From Leuctra nigra (lineage: Eukaryota > Arthropoda > Insecta > Plecoptera > Leuctridae): DNA of 64,000 nt. The stretch lies in contig OW203768.1 of the NCBI GenBank assembly GCA_934045905.1, positions 35,183,060 to 35,247,059 of the forward strand. The letters run 5' to 3'. The notes under the pieces were generated by a model that was given only the letters and a program-made list of their open reading frames with translations, was not told where the DNA came from and did no database searches. The position numbers were made by a program, and so were the translations under genes. The stretch's first letter is position 1; the number at the start of each line of letters is the position of its first letter. Shown here piece after piece: positions 11,122 to 23,387 of this stretch.

Positions 11122-11956
11122 GGGAAGTCTTCTATAAACAATATTTCCAAATATTTGTATTATTTATGGTAGGTGAGTCGTTGCTGAACACAGATATGTT
11201 ATTACTTGTGTTTGATTTACAAAGTACGATAGATTTCAAAGTATCACCATCAGGGTGCGAATTGTTCAATTTTCAGAGGGGGGGGGGGGGGGGGGGGGGG
11301 GTAGGAAAAATAAAAAATTCCGAGAATGTTGGGAAATAAAGCGATGGCGAAAAATACGATTGCCCCGACACAATGGGGGGTATGGGGGGGGGGGGGCCTA
11401 GCACCATGCGGGTTCGGGGCTCATAGTCCCGGGAAATTTTAGAATTTCAAGATTGGATTAATTGGTGCCTTTCTAAGCGATTTGTACCCTGTTTGAAGCC
11501 CTTTTTCATCACGACAAATGGCAGTATAAAAGAGGAATTGCTTTTAATTTAAAGGGAAATCAGAAGTGGTGGGCAAGTAAAATAAATCTTGGAATAAATA
11601 ATGCTTATCAAATACAGCTTATTTGCTAATAAAGGCAATTTACAGATTTATTTCTGAAAAAAGGATGTAATCTGTTGTTTCGTAGATTAAAAGTCAACAT
11701 TTTGCAGATGGGGGGGGAATCTATCCCCCCCCCTGGGATGTTTAATTGGGAAACAGCCGGGGATGAGAAAACCATAGGGGGGGGGGGGGGGGGGGGGATC
11801 GCACCCTGATTACCATGGTAACACATTGTTGTGGCAAAATGTACCACGACAAATGAAACTGATATTTTTTAATGAAAAAATTTCCATTTCTCAAGTGATC
11901 AATATTTTGTGTTGTTATTTACTAATTTGCCGTAATAAAATTATTGGAGACTTCCC
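11122..11956. mobile_element. Tc1/mariner-like non-autonomous element with TA target site
   Basis: Begins GGGAAGTCTTC after TA (11120-11121) and ends GGAGACTTCCC before TA (11957-11958), the TA duplication expected of Tc1/mariner elements. Its right end resembles 29027-29191, which also ends GGAGACTTCCC|TA. No transposase frame remains. It is interrupted by the element at 11251-11808. Confidence 0.6.
11251..11808. mobile_element. hAT-type MITE nested in the mariner-like element
   Basis: Terminal inverted repeats CAGGGTGCGA and TCGCACCCTG are exact. Flanks ATCACCAT (11243-11250) and ATTACCAT (11809-11816) agree at 7 of 8 positions, fitting an 8-bp hAT target duplication. Long G runs sit inside both ends. 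No coding region. Confidence 0.75.
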
Positions 11957-12825
11957 TATTTTAAGTTAAACGCGCCTGTAAAGTGAAAAACATATTTTTC
12001 TGCACTGACAGCAACAATTTAACGTATAAATATTCTGAAAGCGCCAAACCACTACGAAATGACCATCTATCTCATTTTCTCTAAAAACGTTTTGTCTTAC
12101 CCTGTCCCCCAGGTACAAATTTTATGACTGAATCTAAAATAATCAACCATCAAAGATATAATACAAATTGTTTGAAATCATTGACAGCAAATCTATGCTA
12201 TGTACTATACACTTGGACCGCAACTTAAACGGTATTTGAACACAACGGATTGTCTGCTAGTCAGGTTCCTTGACAATCAAACCTTGTTATTAATATTCAA
12301 TGACTTCATAGCAAGATGCCATCACATCTTTATCAGCCATACCTTTTCTTCCGAATAACGTCTATTATTTGTTGGTGTGTGTGTACCTACATTTGCATGA
12401 TTAAGAATGTGTAATTGTTACAGCATAATATCACCACGGGCTCTGAAGGGTTGGTTGGTTTTGATGCCAGATTAGGTAGTCAATAAGCTGTCTAATGTGT
12501 ACTATCTTGATGTGCTCAGTGGCAAGGGGATGTACCAGAATGGGTTTTACTTGAAAACTACACATCGCTTTTGTCATTTCCATTCTTTCATCATATTCCC
12601 TCGTAAACAAAATTGTTTCACAACACATTTTGGAAAAAATCCGTCTCGAAAAAGATAACAAATTTAAATATAATATTTCACATACTGAAACATAGATCGT
12701 GTTTATAGAAATAAGATACTTGGTTTTAATGGAAAGCTTCTATTTAAATTCCATTGGAACCATTGGCTAACCTTTCTATAAGAGTCAGAATAATGGAAAT
12801 AATAAATATGAGATATGAAAACTAT
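11957..12825. other. No recognised gene
   Basis: AT-rich sequence without a supported feature. Confidence 0.4.
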
Positions 12826-12893
12826 TCGGCCCAACCGGGAATTGAACCCTTTTCATCTCAATACTGACGCTCTACCAACTGAGCTACCCGGAT
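12826..12893 (-). mobile_element. tRNA-like sequence, probable SINE head or tRNA pseudogene
   Basis: On the minus strand an intact pol III A box (tagctcagttggtagagc) and B box (ggttcaattcc) are at tRNA spacing. A working tRNA is unlikely: the sequences that should form the acceptor stem do not pair, and the T stem is incomplete. I cannot assign an anticodon. A SINE head is the simpler reading but I see no clear body or tail. Confidence 0.6.
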
Positions 12894-15182
12894 AGCTCTG
12901 ACGAAGCACTTCAGATCTCCGAAGAGAATGGAATGACGGTGGCAAATACCACGAGCTATTATACCACAGGTGAATTATGTTTAATTACTACATCAATTTG
13001 AACTCAATTAACCCCAAATACCAAAACTCGTACTCCAACCGAAAATATTTCTACTTTACAAACTAGTTTGGAACAAACAAATGATCCAATCTAATGAAAC
13101 ATCTGCGGTGCAGACTAACTGTGCTAACAATTAACAACCCAACTAACCGATGCACACTGAACCACAGCACGAATGCTCATGCCCATGTTGATTCGAGATC
13201 AAAACTTTAATTAACTTCGACCCCGTTTCATTAGAGCAATCAATAAAGTTATGAATCGCACATAATACGTGAGGCTATTTGTTAAACAGGGCTTAGGAAT
13301 TGCTCCGTCGAATTGCTATGTAAATTGATGTCAGTTCTGTTCTGTGTTCTGCGTCTGCAATTGCAATCGTCGGTGCATAGCAATTAGTAAGCGACGGGTT
13401 ACGGGGAGCGTGACAAGAAAGTTGAGATGTCGTCCTGACATATCTGTTGGAATTTATCAAAATATCAACTGAGGTCTAGACGGTATGAAGAGCAGGTTTG
13501 TTTAGGCTGGTTAGGAGATGTTGAAATCACATTTGAAACACAAAAGAAGTATGTGAAAGTATCATACTATTATTGAATTGCTATTTAATAATGGATGTAA
13601 ACTGGCGAAGGGAGCAGGCATGAACAAGACAAATCGTTCTGTATCGTACATGCTGCCGGCCCTCATTTCCATTGGCTGTCTTGTTTTGAATTCACGATTG
13701 ATGAATCAGGTATTCAGTGACGTACTAAATGAGAACATTTACTGCATGGAGAAAAATAAGAAAGATTATGAAATGCAGAATAATTAAATCAGTCGAACTG
13801 GTCGTGAGAATCTGCTGTGAATCCAATATTGAAGATGATTTGTTGAAGATGATTGTTTTTATTTAAAATAATTTCAGGTTGAAATAAATTGTTTATTTTT
13901 GCGTTCCAGATACCTGGCTATTTTCGTCCCCATTTGCATTCAGTTTCTGTAGTCAGAGTAGGTTTTATAAACCTCACAAATATCCAGAACTCTCAACCGG
14001 TTTCACAAGAAGTTTTGATCTAGTAATACGCATTATCTTACATTTATGGTGTTTTTGGCATTTAGTCAAGAGATAATTCGTTTTATACTTTTTGCGAACC
14101 CCCCTGAGAGTCATCTTTGAGCAATCCGTCTGAGCTTGCACTAAATGTCATTATCTCTATCATTAGTATACAGTCCACTTCTTACTGCAGATCATTCCAA
14201 GTACTCAACATTCATTACAAACTGTATAAAGTGTCGACTGCAATTCCCAGCATACTTCAAGTCGCTTCGAGAGACGATTCTCCAACAAGTCATTGTTTAC
14301 GAGGATTATTACACAGATAAACAAACAAATCTTCTTTACTCTCACTTCATTCAAGAATAATTGTCGTTGAGGAATAATTGCGCCTATTCGGACTTGAGAA
14401 CTGAGCGCTTAAAGAGGAAGGAAACGTCTTCAGAACAGTAAATGAGCTTTGTTTGGATCGAGCACGTTGTCTGATATTCAGCTCAACAAAAAGAAGAAAT
14501 TCATATTTAATTTGAGATGTTTTTGTTCGATTCATAATAACTGTACCTCAGAGGTAGAAGGGCGGAAGTATATTTTCAATGATTCTTGAGATGAGAGAAT
14601 CTGTGAGATCCATATTTGTAATCGCGACATGAGCCAATGTGTAAGAGAACTTCTGTTTAGAGCTTGATTACATCATTACAAAAGTGTCGAACACAAATCG
14701 ATAAATGGACTTCAATCCTTCTGCCTCTGATGTACAGATATAGAGTTTTGCGTCGCACTGTTCTGCTGCTAGGATAATGGCGACAAATAAATGATTGTGA
14801 TGATGAGGAGTGGGTAAGAGTGGATGGGGGAAGGAGGTGGTTGTATTCGTGGCGCACAATCATTGATTCCTATGATCTGTAAATCAGCTACTCTCACACA
14901 GTATATTACATACACATGCACGAATATAGCTTGCTTCAGCGCGAGCGTTTTCCCAGTTTGTTTCTATAAAACAAGAAAATATTTTAACTATTTACTCGAT
15001 CCCGCTTTGCAGAGAGCTTCGTCGTTTGAAATAAGTATCTTAATAAACTAACCTCATCATTGTTTTAATATTCTGCAGTTGTTGTTGCTACAAACTGTCC
15101 ATGAATAGTCAAAGAGAATATTCTAACGATTTGATAAACATCCATCATAAACATCGACTTCCCGGAACATTTGAAAAATATA
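12894..15182. other. No recognised gene; contains the second dispersed repeat
   Basis: About 2.3 kb, mostly AT-rich. Short frames near 13578-13787 and 14117-14360 show no recognisable domain. The only supported feature is the repeat at 14552-14752. Confidence 0.4.
14552..14752 (+). repeat. Diverged dispersed repeat, second copy
   Basis: Partner of 10568-10800, with the same blocks in the same order ('ggtagaagggcggaag', 'tttcaatgattc', 'tagagcttgattacatcatt'). About 4 kb separates the two. Confidence 0.6.
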
Positions 15183-15575
15183 TTAAGAGGCAAACGGAAG
15201 CGAACGGCAATCGCACGGTTCGTCACAGAGTTTTTTTGAAATTTTTTCTACCCACTAAATAATTTTAAAAAATCAGATAGTAACGACCCATTACAGCCTA
15301 AAATACTAAATAATGCCACACACTGGAGTACTTTATGACCTCTGGTACGACCTCAAAGTGTTAAATACGATTATTTCACTAAAAATATCGTATTTAACAC
15401 ATTGAGGTCGCACCAGAGGTCATAAAGTACTCCAGTGTGTGGCATTATTTAGTATTTTAGGCTGTAATGGGTCGTTACTATCTGATTTTTTTAAATTATT
15501 TAGTGGGTAGAAAAAAATTCAAAAAAACTCTGTGACGAACCGTGCGATTGCCGTTCGCTTCCGTTTGCCTCTTAA
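15183..15575. mobile_element. Near-perfect 393-bp palindrome flanked by TTAA (fold-back MITE)
   Basis: Arms of about 190 bp are near-perfect reverse complements around a small loop near 15375. The outer edges read TTAAGAGGCAAACGG and CCGTTTGCCTCTTAA. TTAA at both edges is what a piggyBac-type target site would look like, but the ends lack the usual CCC start, so the class is open. No coding capacity. Confidence 0.8.
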
Positions 15576-16408
15576 ACTTATTTTCGTACATTTTACGAGC
15601 GAGACGATGGCGAACAATGAGGCAGAAAGAGAGAGGTATGTTATTCTGTTAATGTCCACTGGGAGCGCTGTAGATGATAAAAATGCCAGAGTTCTGGTGT
15701 TAATACTAGCACAAGTGTTGCGGTAGCGTTACGGTCTCTTGCATTTTTGAGTGGTTTTTAAAAAACATATTCAGGTCACAGAATTATACCGGGTTTCTTC
15801 ATTACCATAATGCACATTGGCAGTACTCTACATTATGATATGAGGGATGGTCGATGGTCGCCTGCTTGGAATATTTAGGGAGTTTTCAGAAACAATTTGA
15901 ATAATTTTGAGTTTCTAGAAATAAAACAAAGAGAGTATATTATACCTGCATGCAGTTATATTTTACTTGGAAGCTTTCCAAACTGCTTTCCTCTTATTTT
16001 TATGCAGTTCAAAGTTTCCCCGGAGTTCAAAGATAAATGCAATATTGAAGCACTAACAGTTTCACGACTTAATTTGCAAACTTTGCTACACTTGAATTAT
16101 TTTCACTTATATTTTATGAATAATGCAATAATCCTACAAATGCTGTGGATGAAGACATTCTGAACAAACAGTCTCAACACGAACAGTTTTAATATCTCGT
16201 AATGTAGAATGATAATTATATACTATGTAATTGAAACATAATGAAAGCAAATTCAAGGTTTTATATTTAAGATAATAAATAATATTTGTAATATGTTAAT
16301 AAATGTATATATTATCTTTTCAAATTCCAGTTGGTATTTAATACGTTATTAATATTAATTATGCATATTACTTTATGGGAACAGTGTAGTCTACTAAACG
16401 GTTAATGC
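15576..16408. other. No recognised gene
   Basis: A short frame (ATG at 15607) is followed after ten codons by a plausible splice donor (GTATGT), but nothing else supports an exon. The rest is AT-rich without features. Confidence 0.35.
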
Positions 16409-16785
16409 CAAGGCCGTATCCAGGATTAAATTTCGGGGGGGGGGGGCCGACATTACTAATATTTTGAAAAATTACAGTGTAAAACCAGGGGTTTTACCCC
16501 CTCCAAAATTTTGGATCAAGGTCATTCATTTAGGTGCAATTTTGAATCGCACAGTATAGCATTCTTAGAAAATTATAAATTACAAAATATCAAAAAATTA
16601 GATTTTTTTTGGAATTTTAACTCCATTTTAACCATTTTGGAACATTTTTGACATGACCTGTCTGTTTGTAAGTGTTTTTTTTCCCATATTATTTTAAATG
16701 TGCTTATTTTCTTAGATGAAACCCTGACTTCGGGGGGGGGGGGGGGGGACATGCCCCCCCCCCTCCCCCTCTGAATACGCCCTTG
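16409..16785. mobile_element. hAT-type MITE, 377 bp
   Basis: Ends CAAGGCCGTATCCAG and CTGAATACGCCCTTG are inverted repeats (13 of 15). Flanks GTTAATGC (16401-16408) and ATTAATGC (16786-16793) agree at 7 of 8, fitting hAT. G runs lie just inside both ends, and at the right end a G run is followed by C runs that could form a hairpin. Non-coding. Confidence 0.7.
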
Positions 16786-18699
16786 ATTAATGCAATCCTT
16801 TTAAAGGAGAACTATCTGCACAATAGCAGGGCATGTTCTGAATTAAAAAGAAGAAACATGTGTAGGTATTCATGTGCTGGCATCTTAAAGGTACGCTACC
16901 ATGTTGTATAACTTACTTCATGAAGCAAGTTCTTATCCCTTACTCTAACTCTCACTACACATCACCACTACAATAATCCCACCAACTCCACCAGTTGTAA
17001 TGCAATGTTGTTTAATGTCAAAGGCTCGCAAACAGCCAAATCCGCAACGCATGCGACAAACACAATGGACCTGCATTGATGCAACATTTGCATACTGACA
17101 TTTGATTGAGAAAACAAGTTGTTTAGTCACGGTACAGTCATGCTCACAACAGGAAGAACAAAACGTTTGATTGTCAACACTGCTCATAAATTTCCTCACA
17201 TATTGTGATAATATCATTATCATGATTGTAACCGGCGAGATAATTCCTGATTATAATGCCTGGACTGCAGCAATAATCAATGTTCGTTATGTTACCGCAG
17301 TAATATTACTAACTATTCGATTGGGTTACAGCTGCATGATGTCATTAGTATGTAATGCAGTGATATTGAGGTGATCACGTGCATATTGACTAAAGAGTGT
17401 GGCGATATTTTGTCGCATTGCTTTAGACTTGTTAGGAAAACGCTTGCAGTATAGAGCGTTGATAAGCGAGCCTTCGTATTGCAAGTGAATTAAAGGGCCT
17501 ATGTCATCTTGTGGCAAGTGATCTTTAATCGGTCCGTCTTCCTTCTCTCAACACTGGACGGTGCTTTGTTCCGCCCGCCATCCTGTCTCCTGGGCTCCGG
17601 AGCGGTTCGACCGAAATAAATACATACGTCACTCTGTGCAGACTACCTGCCCACAGACCACGCGTTAGCCCATTGCTACAGCTTATTTGTGTAATATTTC
17701 AATGTTTTAGAAGAGGTTAAAGTGCGTAGACGTTTATCAGTGTTCTGAGAATGTCTTCCAGGGAATATTGATTGTATGGATTGACTTAATAGTTGATTTA
17801 ATTGGTTTTCATTGAGACATTCAAACGTGTTATTTGTTTGGACTTAGTTCCAGATGGTGCTAGAGAGTTCAAGCCTTATACCTACTAAAGGGTTCAAAAA
17901 TACTGGGAATTTGTGTTGTCAATATTAAAATAGATTATATAATTCAGCAAAAACTTTTACTTAAATTGATAGTGTTACAAATATCGTCGTTCACCCCCAA
18001 TCGATTTGTTTGATAATTTGTTTCTAAATATCAGTTTTTCCGAAATGTTTCAAGTCGTGCATCTCTTCGTGTATAACAAAACCAATAACACATCTAACAA
18101 CGCAAAAATTCACCTACATTATGTATAAGATTCTGAACAAAGTAAAGTAGGTACTCAGAATTGTACAAGGAGTTGGGCTTCATAAAATACCGCATAACTT
18201 TGTTCCGAGTCCATTATGATTGCTCTGCACTTTCGTAGAGGATGGATTTGAAGGTGAGTCTGTAATAATAATTCGGCAATTCTGATGTACACCGCCCAAG
18301 AAGTCACCCAATAAACAAAGGATTTATGTGCAACAAATCACGGCTTTATTGGACAAGAAATATCAGTTTCATTTTTATTCCGTTCTCTACAATTAAATTA
18401 TTTCTCTGCAATAGACAATTGATGTTCCATGTGTTGTTACTGAAATAATAGGATATTGTGTGATATGTATTCGCTAAGTACCCCTCTTGATGATTCCGGA
18501 AAACGGCAATAATTTTTGAATCTACAGAAATAATATTCCGCGTCATTGTTCGTGGCGAAACAATTAAACAACAATTACGCCACAATGTATTGCCAGCGGC
18601 CAATAAAACTTCAATATTTCTGTGCAGCTTCTGTCCGTTTTAAAATATGTTTCGAAATGTGTCGAATATTTCACTGCATTCTCAACTTTCGATTGCTAA
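16786..18699. other. No recognised gene apart from a family A end
   Basis: About 1.9 kb of AT-rich sequence. Only the family A end at 17432-17490 is recognisable. Confidence 0.4.
17432..17490 (-). mobile_element. Family A' 3' end fragment
   Basis: On the minus strand this ends AACGC...GCGTT then ttttcCTAA, the same 3' hairpin as family A. The sequence further in contains 'cgagccttcgtattgca', which also occurs at 41731-41790 and not in other copies, so these two form a subfamily. The other end is not found. Confidence 0.6.
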
Positions 18700-19334
18700 C
18701 TAGGAAAACGCTCAGTGTAACGCGTTGATGAGCGAGCACGAGGACGTGCAAATTCTCGAACCGGAAATGCGTACACAAGCACAGAAAACATCTACATCCA
18801 TATTGAATTGAAATATGATCACTCAATCAACACAACATATTATGCTTTTCATTGAAACTTGAAAATAACATCTAAGCATCCTGGTAAATATAGCAAATCA
18901 GATGCAATTCAATTGGCACTGGAAAACAATCATTATTCATTTTGATACTTCATATCTGACAGATATTAAAAATTTCAATAAGTTCATAAGTTCTTAACTG
19001 ATTGGGATAAAATTTTGTAAAATAAGAGACAATGTTGGTCTTAATGATCATGCAAAATATGAGTTTGATCTGAATTATCGAAGACCGTTTTCATTTTACA
19101 ACCTATAAGGAGATGTTTATTTCAATTTTAACCAATAAATAGATTTCAAAAAAATTTGGGGCCTGCAAACAGAAAAGGTTGTCTCTACATGTGTGCAAAA
19201 TTTCAGATCGATTGAAGAAAAACTCTGACCTGTACAGCCTCACCCAACAGAAAAAAAACAAAAAACGAAAAAAAACAAAAAACAGAGGTCCGTGCCAAAT
19301 GAGCCGAAAGGAGACGCTCGCTTCGCTCGCTCAA
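18700..19334 (-). mobile_element. Family A Helitron-like element, copy 3
   Basis: Minus-strand copy about 635 bp long. The left edge CTAGgaaaacgctc is the 3' end with hairpin; the right edge gctcgcttcgctcgctcAA is the 5' end. It lacks the internal duplication of copies 2 and 4. The base after CTAG (element strand) is T, as in most copies. Non-coding. Confidence 0.85.
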
Positions 19335-19425
19335 TAATATCGCAAAAACGCAAAACAACACGACTCAAAATCGAGAAAATGTATACTTCGGGCCTTCTAC
19401 TTCTGATTCAACCACCTTCATCAGA

Positions 19426-19446
19426 TGTCACGTGACACTGACGTCA
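19426..19446. promoter_or_regulatory. E-box palindrome next to a CRE
   Basis: A perfect 12-bp palindrome TGTCACGTGACA (19426-19437, E-box CACGTG core) is followed after one base by a perfect CRE TGACGTCA (19439-19446). It lies in the gap between two family A copies. These are known bHLH and bZIP recognition sequences; whether they act here is unknown. Confidence 0.35.
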
Positions 19447-19653
19447 CAGCTGCCCGGAGTGATGTCATCGCCTTAGCAAGCCCCCCCACCCCCCACCCCA
19501 GGCGCGGGACATGCTCGGAATAATTAGGGGGAGCAATCAGGGGGAATAGAAGAAGAAGAAGTGATGAAAGAAGTTTTCCATCATCACTTCGTCTATCAAG
19601 ACGTTCTTGCGTCTAGGAAACAATGTTCAATTTTTAAAGCTTTTTATTATATA

Positions 19654-20476
19654 CTAGGAAAACGCTCAGTGTAACGCGTTGGTGAGCGAGCACGGGGACA
19701 TGCAAATTCTCGAACCGGAAATGCGAACACAAGCACAGAAAACATATACATCCATATTGAATTGAAATATGATAACTCAATCAACACAACATATTATTAT
19801 GCTTTTCATTGAAACTTGAAAATAACATCTAAGCATCTAAGAACCCTGGTTAAAATAAAACAAATCAGATTCAATCCAATTGGCACTGGAAAACATTCAT
19901 TTTGATACTTCATTACTGACAGATATTAAAAATGTTAATAAGTTCATACGTTCTTAACTGATTGGGATGAAATTTTGTAAAATAAGAGACAATGTTGGTC
20001 TTAATGATCATGCAAAATATGAGTTTGATCTGAATTATCGAAGACCGTTTTCATTTTTCAGCCTATCAGGAGATATTTATTTAAATTTTAACCAATTAAT
20101 AAATTTCAAAAAAATTATGGTCTGCAAACAGAGAAGATTGGTTTTACATGTGTGCAAAATTTCAGCTAGATCAAAGTAAAACTCTGACCTGTATAGCCAA
20201 AATATGAATTTGATCAGATTTATCGAATACCATTTTCATTTTTCAACCTATCAGGAGATGTTTATTTCAATTTTAACCAATGAATGGATTTTAAAAAAAA
20301 TTTAGGGCCTGCAAACAGAAAAGGTTGTTTCTACATGTGTGCAAAATTTCAGATCGATCGAAGAAAAACTCTGACCTGTACAGCCTCACCCAACAGAAAA
20401 AAAAAAAAAAAAAAAAAAAAAAAACAGAGGTCCGTGCCAAATGAGCCGAAAGGAGACGCTCGCTACGCTCGCTCAA
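19654..20476 (-). mobile_element. Family A Helitron-like element, copy 4
   Basis: Minus-strand copy of about 820 bp with the 3' CTAG hairpin at the left edge and the 5' gctcgctacgctcgctcAA edge at the right. It carries the internal duplication seen in copy 2, and a long A/T homopolymer near its 5' end (20397-20424). Non-coding. Confidence 0.85.
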
Positions 20477-20689
20477 CTAATTGTCCGGTGTATTGTGCAC
20501 TGGCAGTGGTGCGAGAGAAGGGTTCAGAGGCATGAGCGGGTGAGATCTACCCCCCTGTGTTGACGCTAACCAATCAGCGCTGCGCACAGAGTGACGTAGG
20601 CAATCACGCGCGCCAGGTTCAAATTTTGCACAGAAAAAAATAATATTTAATTCAGGGTACAATAAATTTAGATGATGTATGTTTTATAT

Positions 20690-21200
20690 TGCCTAAATAC
20701 ATGGTAAAAACACATAGTAAAAGCTTTATTCAAGATGACATAAGCCCTTTAAGAGGGATGAGTAGTGAGCGTGGCATTGAAGAGTTTTTTAATCGATTTT
20801 TATCAATATCTTTTACCAATGTAATTTTTAACAAAATAGGGCTTTGTACGAGTATTCAGAACAGTTTAATGAAAATATTTTCATAGTTTGGAATAAGTAT
20901 TTAGTTTTATTTTGTCCAACAGATGTTTAGTGCCATAATTTTACTAAATTTCGGGCACTAAACGTCTGTAGGACAAAGTAAATCTAATAAACCATTACAA
21001 GCTATGAAATTATTTTCATTGAACTTTTCTGAATACTCGTACAAAACCTTATTTTAGTAACAATTACATTGGTAAAAGATATTGATAAAGATCGATTAAA
21101 AACCTCTTCAAGGTCAAACTCACTACCCAGCCGTCTTAATATGTTTGAAAAATATGTTCATCTACAGACCTTGAGAACCCCTTTGAAGATAATCTACCTA
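20690..21200. repeat. Imperfect long inverted repeat
   Basis: The left half from about 20740 to 20945 is an imperfect reverse complement of about 20950 to 21130. Paired pieces include 'ttttaccaatgtaa' with 'ttacattggtaaaa', and the centre 'gtttagtgcc' with 'ggcactaaac'. It looks like an old fold-back element. Edges are uncertain. Confidence 0.65.
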
Positions 21201-21387
21201 TAACAAGTTCCTCAAAGAGACAAGGATAAAAATTTAATGTTTTATGTAAATTTTGACATATATTTGAGATGAAGCATAAAAATGTAAGTAAAATGTCAAT
21301 TACTCTTGAAGTTCATTACAGATTTGTCAAAAAACACTTATAATGCTGGTCCCAATGACCATGCAAAATGTGGTGTTGATCGGTCAA

Positions 21388-22530
21388 CAGTGTTGTGATT
21401 AGATAATTTTATTTTTATCTAGATAAAGATAAAGATAACTTGCCAAAAATTTATCTAGATAAGATAATAGATAAAATTCCCAAAAATTATCTAGATAATA
21501 GATAAAGATAAAAAATAATTATCTAGATAATTATAATAGATAATAGATAATTATTTACCAAACAATAGTACGTAATTCAGTGGACTCAACCTTTGTGACT
21601 TGCGGGCCAATAATACGAATTTGCTTTTGTTGGCGGGACGCATTTTTTTTAAAAGTACAACAATGCTCACGTGATCAGGTAGGTTCATTCCATGCATGTA
21701 GGAACTAATTATTTTTCATTGGGGGTGTGGGGGGGCGAAGCCCCTCAGTTTTAGCCCCGCAGGGCGTTTTTTAAAAATTAAACAATTTAAAAGTGATCCT
21801 TGGGCTCTAAAATGCACGAACTGAAGCACACTAGGTACTAGGTAGTACCCTCCAATTGTTGCCTACGGGTCTGGTTCTGGTTCATTCAATGTCATTTGTT
21901 TATTAGAAAACGAATCGAACAATGTTTCACACGCCAAAACAATACATGTATGCACTCTTGTACAATTTTCGAAATTGTTAAATGGCTTCATTTTTATTGC
22001 AACAAGTATGAAGTTACATTTAAGAACCTTTCGTCGCATTTTCAGCCCGATGCGTGGGTCCTAACATGACAACTCTCAAAATTTCTCTCAAATTAAATGA
22101 GACATTATAATTTTTTTAATATAACTTTCACAATGGACACATTTTTGAATAAGTTATAAAACATCAACTGGGGGACCGCAAAAATGTATGCCGCAGGTTG
22201 AGTACCACTGACCTAAATACTACTAAATGTTTTCATGCAAAGTCAAAGATGAAAATAATAACTTTCCAAAAATTCCAAACGACCTACAACGGGATTTTTT
22301 TTTGGGTAGTGATAGAGATTCAATCCTTGGGCACTCGTTACGTGCATGTTCATAGGTACATACAAATGCATATTTCGAATTTTATATTTTTTTATCTAGA
22401 TAATTGCCAATAGATAACAATATTTTTATCTAGATAACCAATTATAAAATTATCTAGATAAGATAATAGATAAAAAATATCTATCTAGATAATTATCTAG
22501 ATAATTTTATCTAGATAAGTCACAACACTG
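21388..22530. mobile_element. hAT-type element rich in TTATCTAGATAA, 1,143 bp
   Basis: Ends CAGTGTTGTGA and TCACAACACTG are exact inverted repeats. Flanks are a perfect 8-bp duplication TCGGTCAA (21380-21387 and 22531-22538). Both subterminal regions hold many copies of the palindrome TTATCTAGATAA and its half TAGATAA, likely transposase-binding repeats. No transposase frame. Another element is nested inside. It sits in a decayed family A-like sequence. Confidence 0.9.
21578..22210. mobile_element. hAT-type MITE nested in the TTATCTAGATAA element
   Basis: Starts CAGTGGACTCAACC and ends GGTTGAGTACCACTG, inverted repeats close to the widespread hAT end CAGTGGTTCTCAACC. Flanks acgtaatt and acctaaat agree at 6 of 8, a decayed target duplication at best. 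Non-coding. Confidence 0.6.
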
Positions 22531-22739
22531 TCGGTCAAACGATTCCAGTTTCAAATTTGCACACAAGTTTCTTTAATCCCTATTTGCCAAGCTAGAACTA
22601 TACATCAAGATTCCGAAGAAACTATTGGACCGATTTGGCTGAAAATCACTATGACACCATTACCAAACAGAATAATAATATAAGTTTTGTCAACAAATTG
22701 GCCTGATCCGTTACTTCGTTTGGCGGGAAACGCCAGATG

Positions 22740-23025
<286 letters not shown>

Positions 23026-23387
23026 AGAAATGAGATTGGAGCCATAAGTTTCAAGTGGCGACGCTCGCTCCTCTCGCTTGATCAATTGATGTGGAGAGAT
23101 ACACTTTTGGTGTAACTGAATCTGGAAGGACAATTCTACCAATAGGGAATATGCAAAAGTTTTTTTTAAAGCGGTTAAAGTACAATTTTTCAAATTAAAT
23201 CGTCACAGTCTTCTTGACGCCTCGTTCAGGAGGCTGTGATGAAAACAAATGCAATCGCTCAAATATGCTGCTTATGGTGAATAAACATGTAGTTTTCTCA
23301 ACAAATGAATGAATGTGTGGTGTAATGAAATATATCGATCTTCAGCAGAATTCCAAGGAAATTGTTTATGCGCTCCCATGTCAGTGT

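Noticed and set aside
12826..12893. Functional tRNA gene
   Set aside because: The acceptor stem does not pair and no anticodon arm can be fitted, although both pol III boxes are present.
15607..15637. Short first exon (ATG, ten codons, GTATGT donor)
   Set aside because: A start codon and one donor-like word within 30 bases occur often by chance, and no partner exon is visible.
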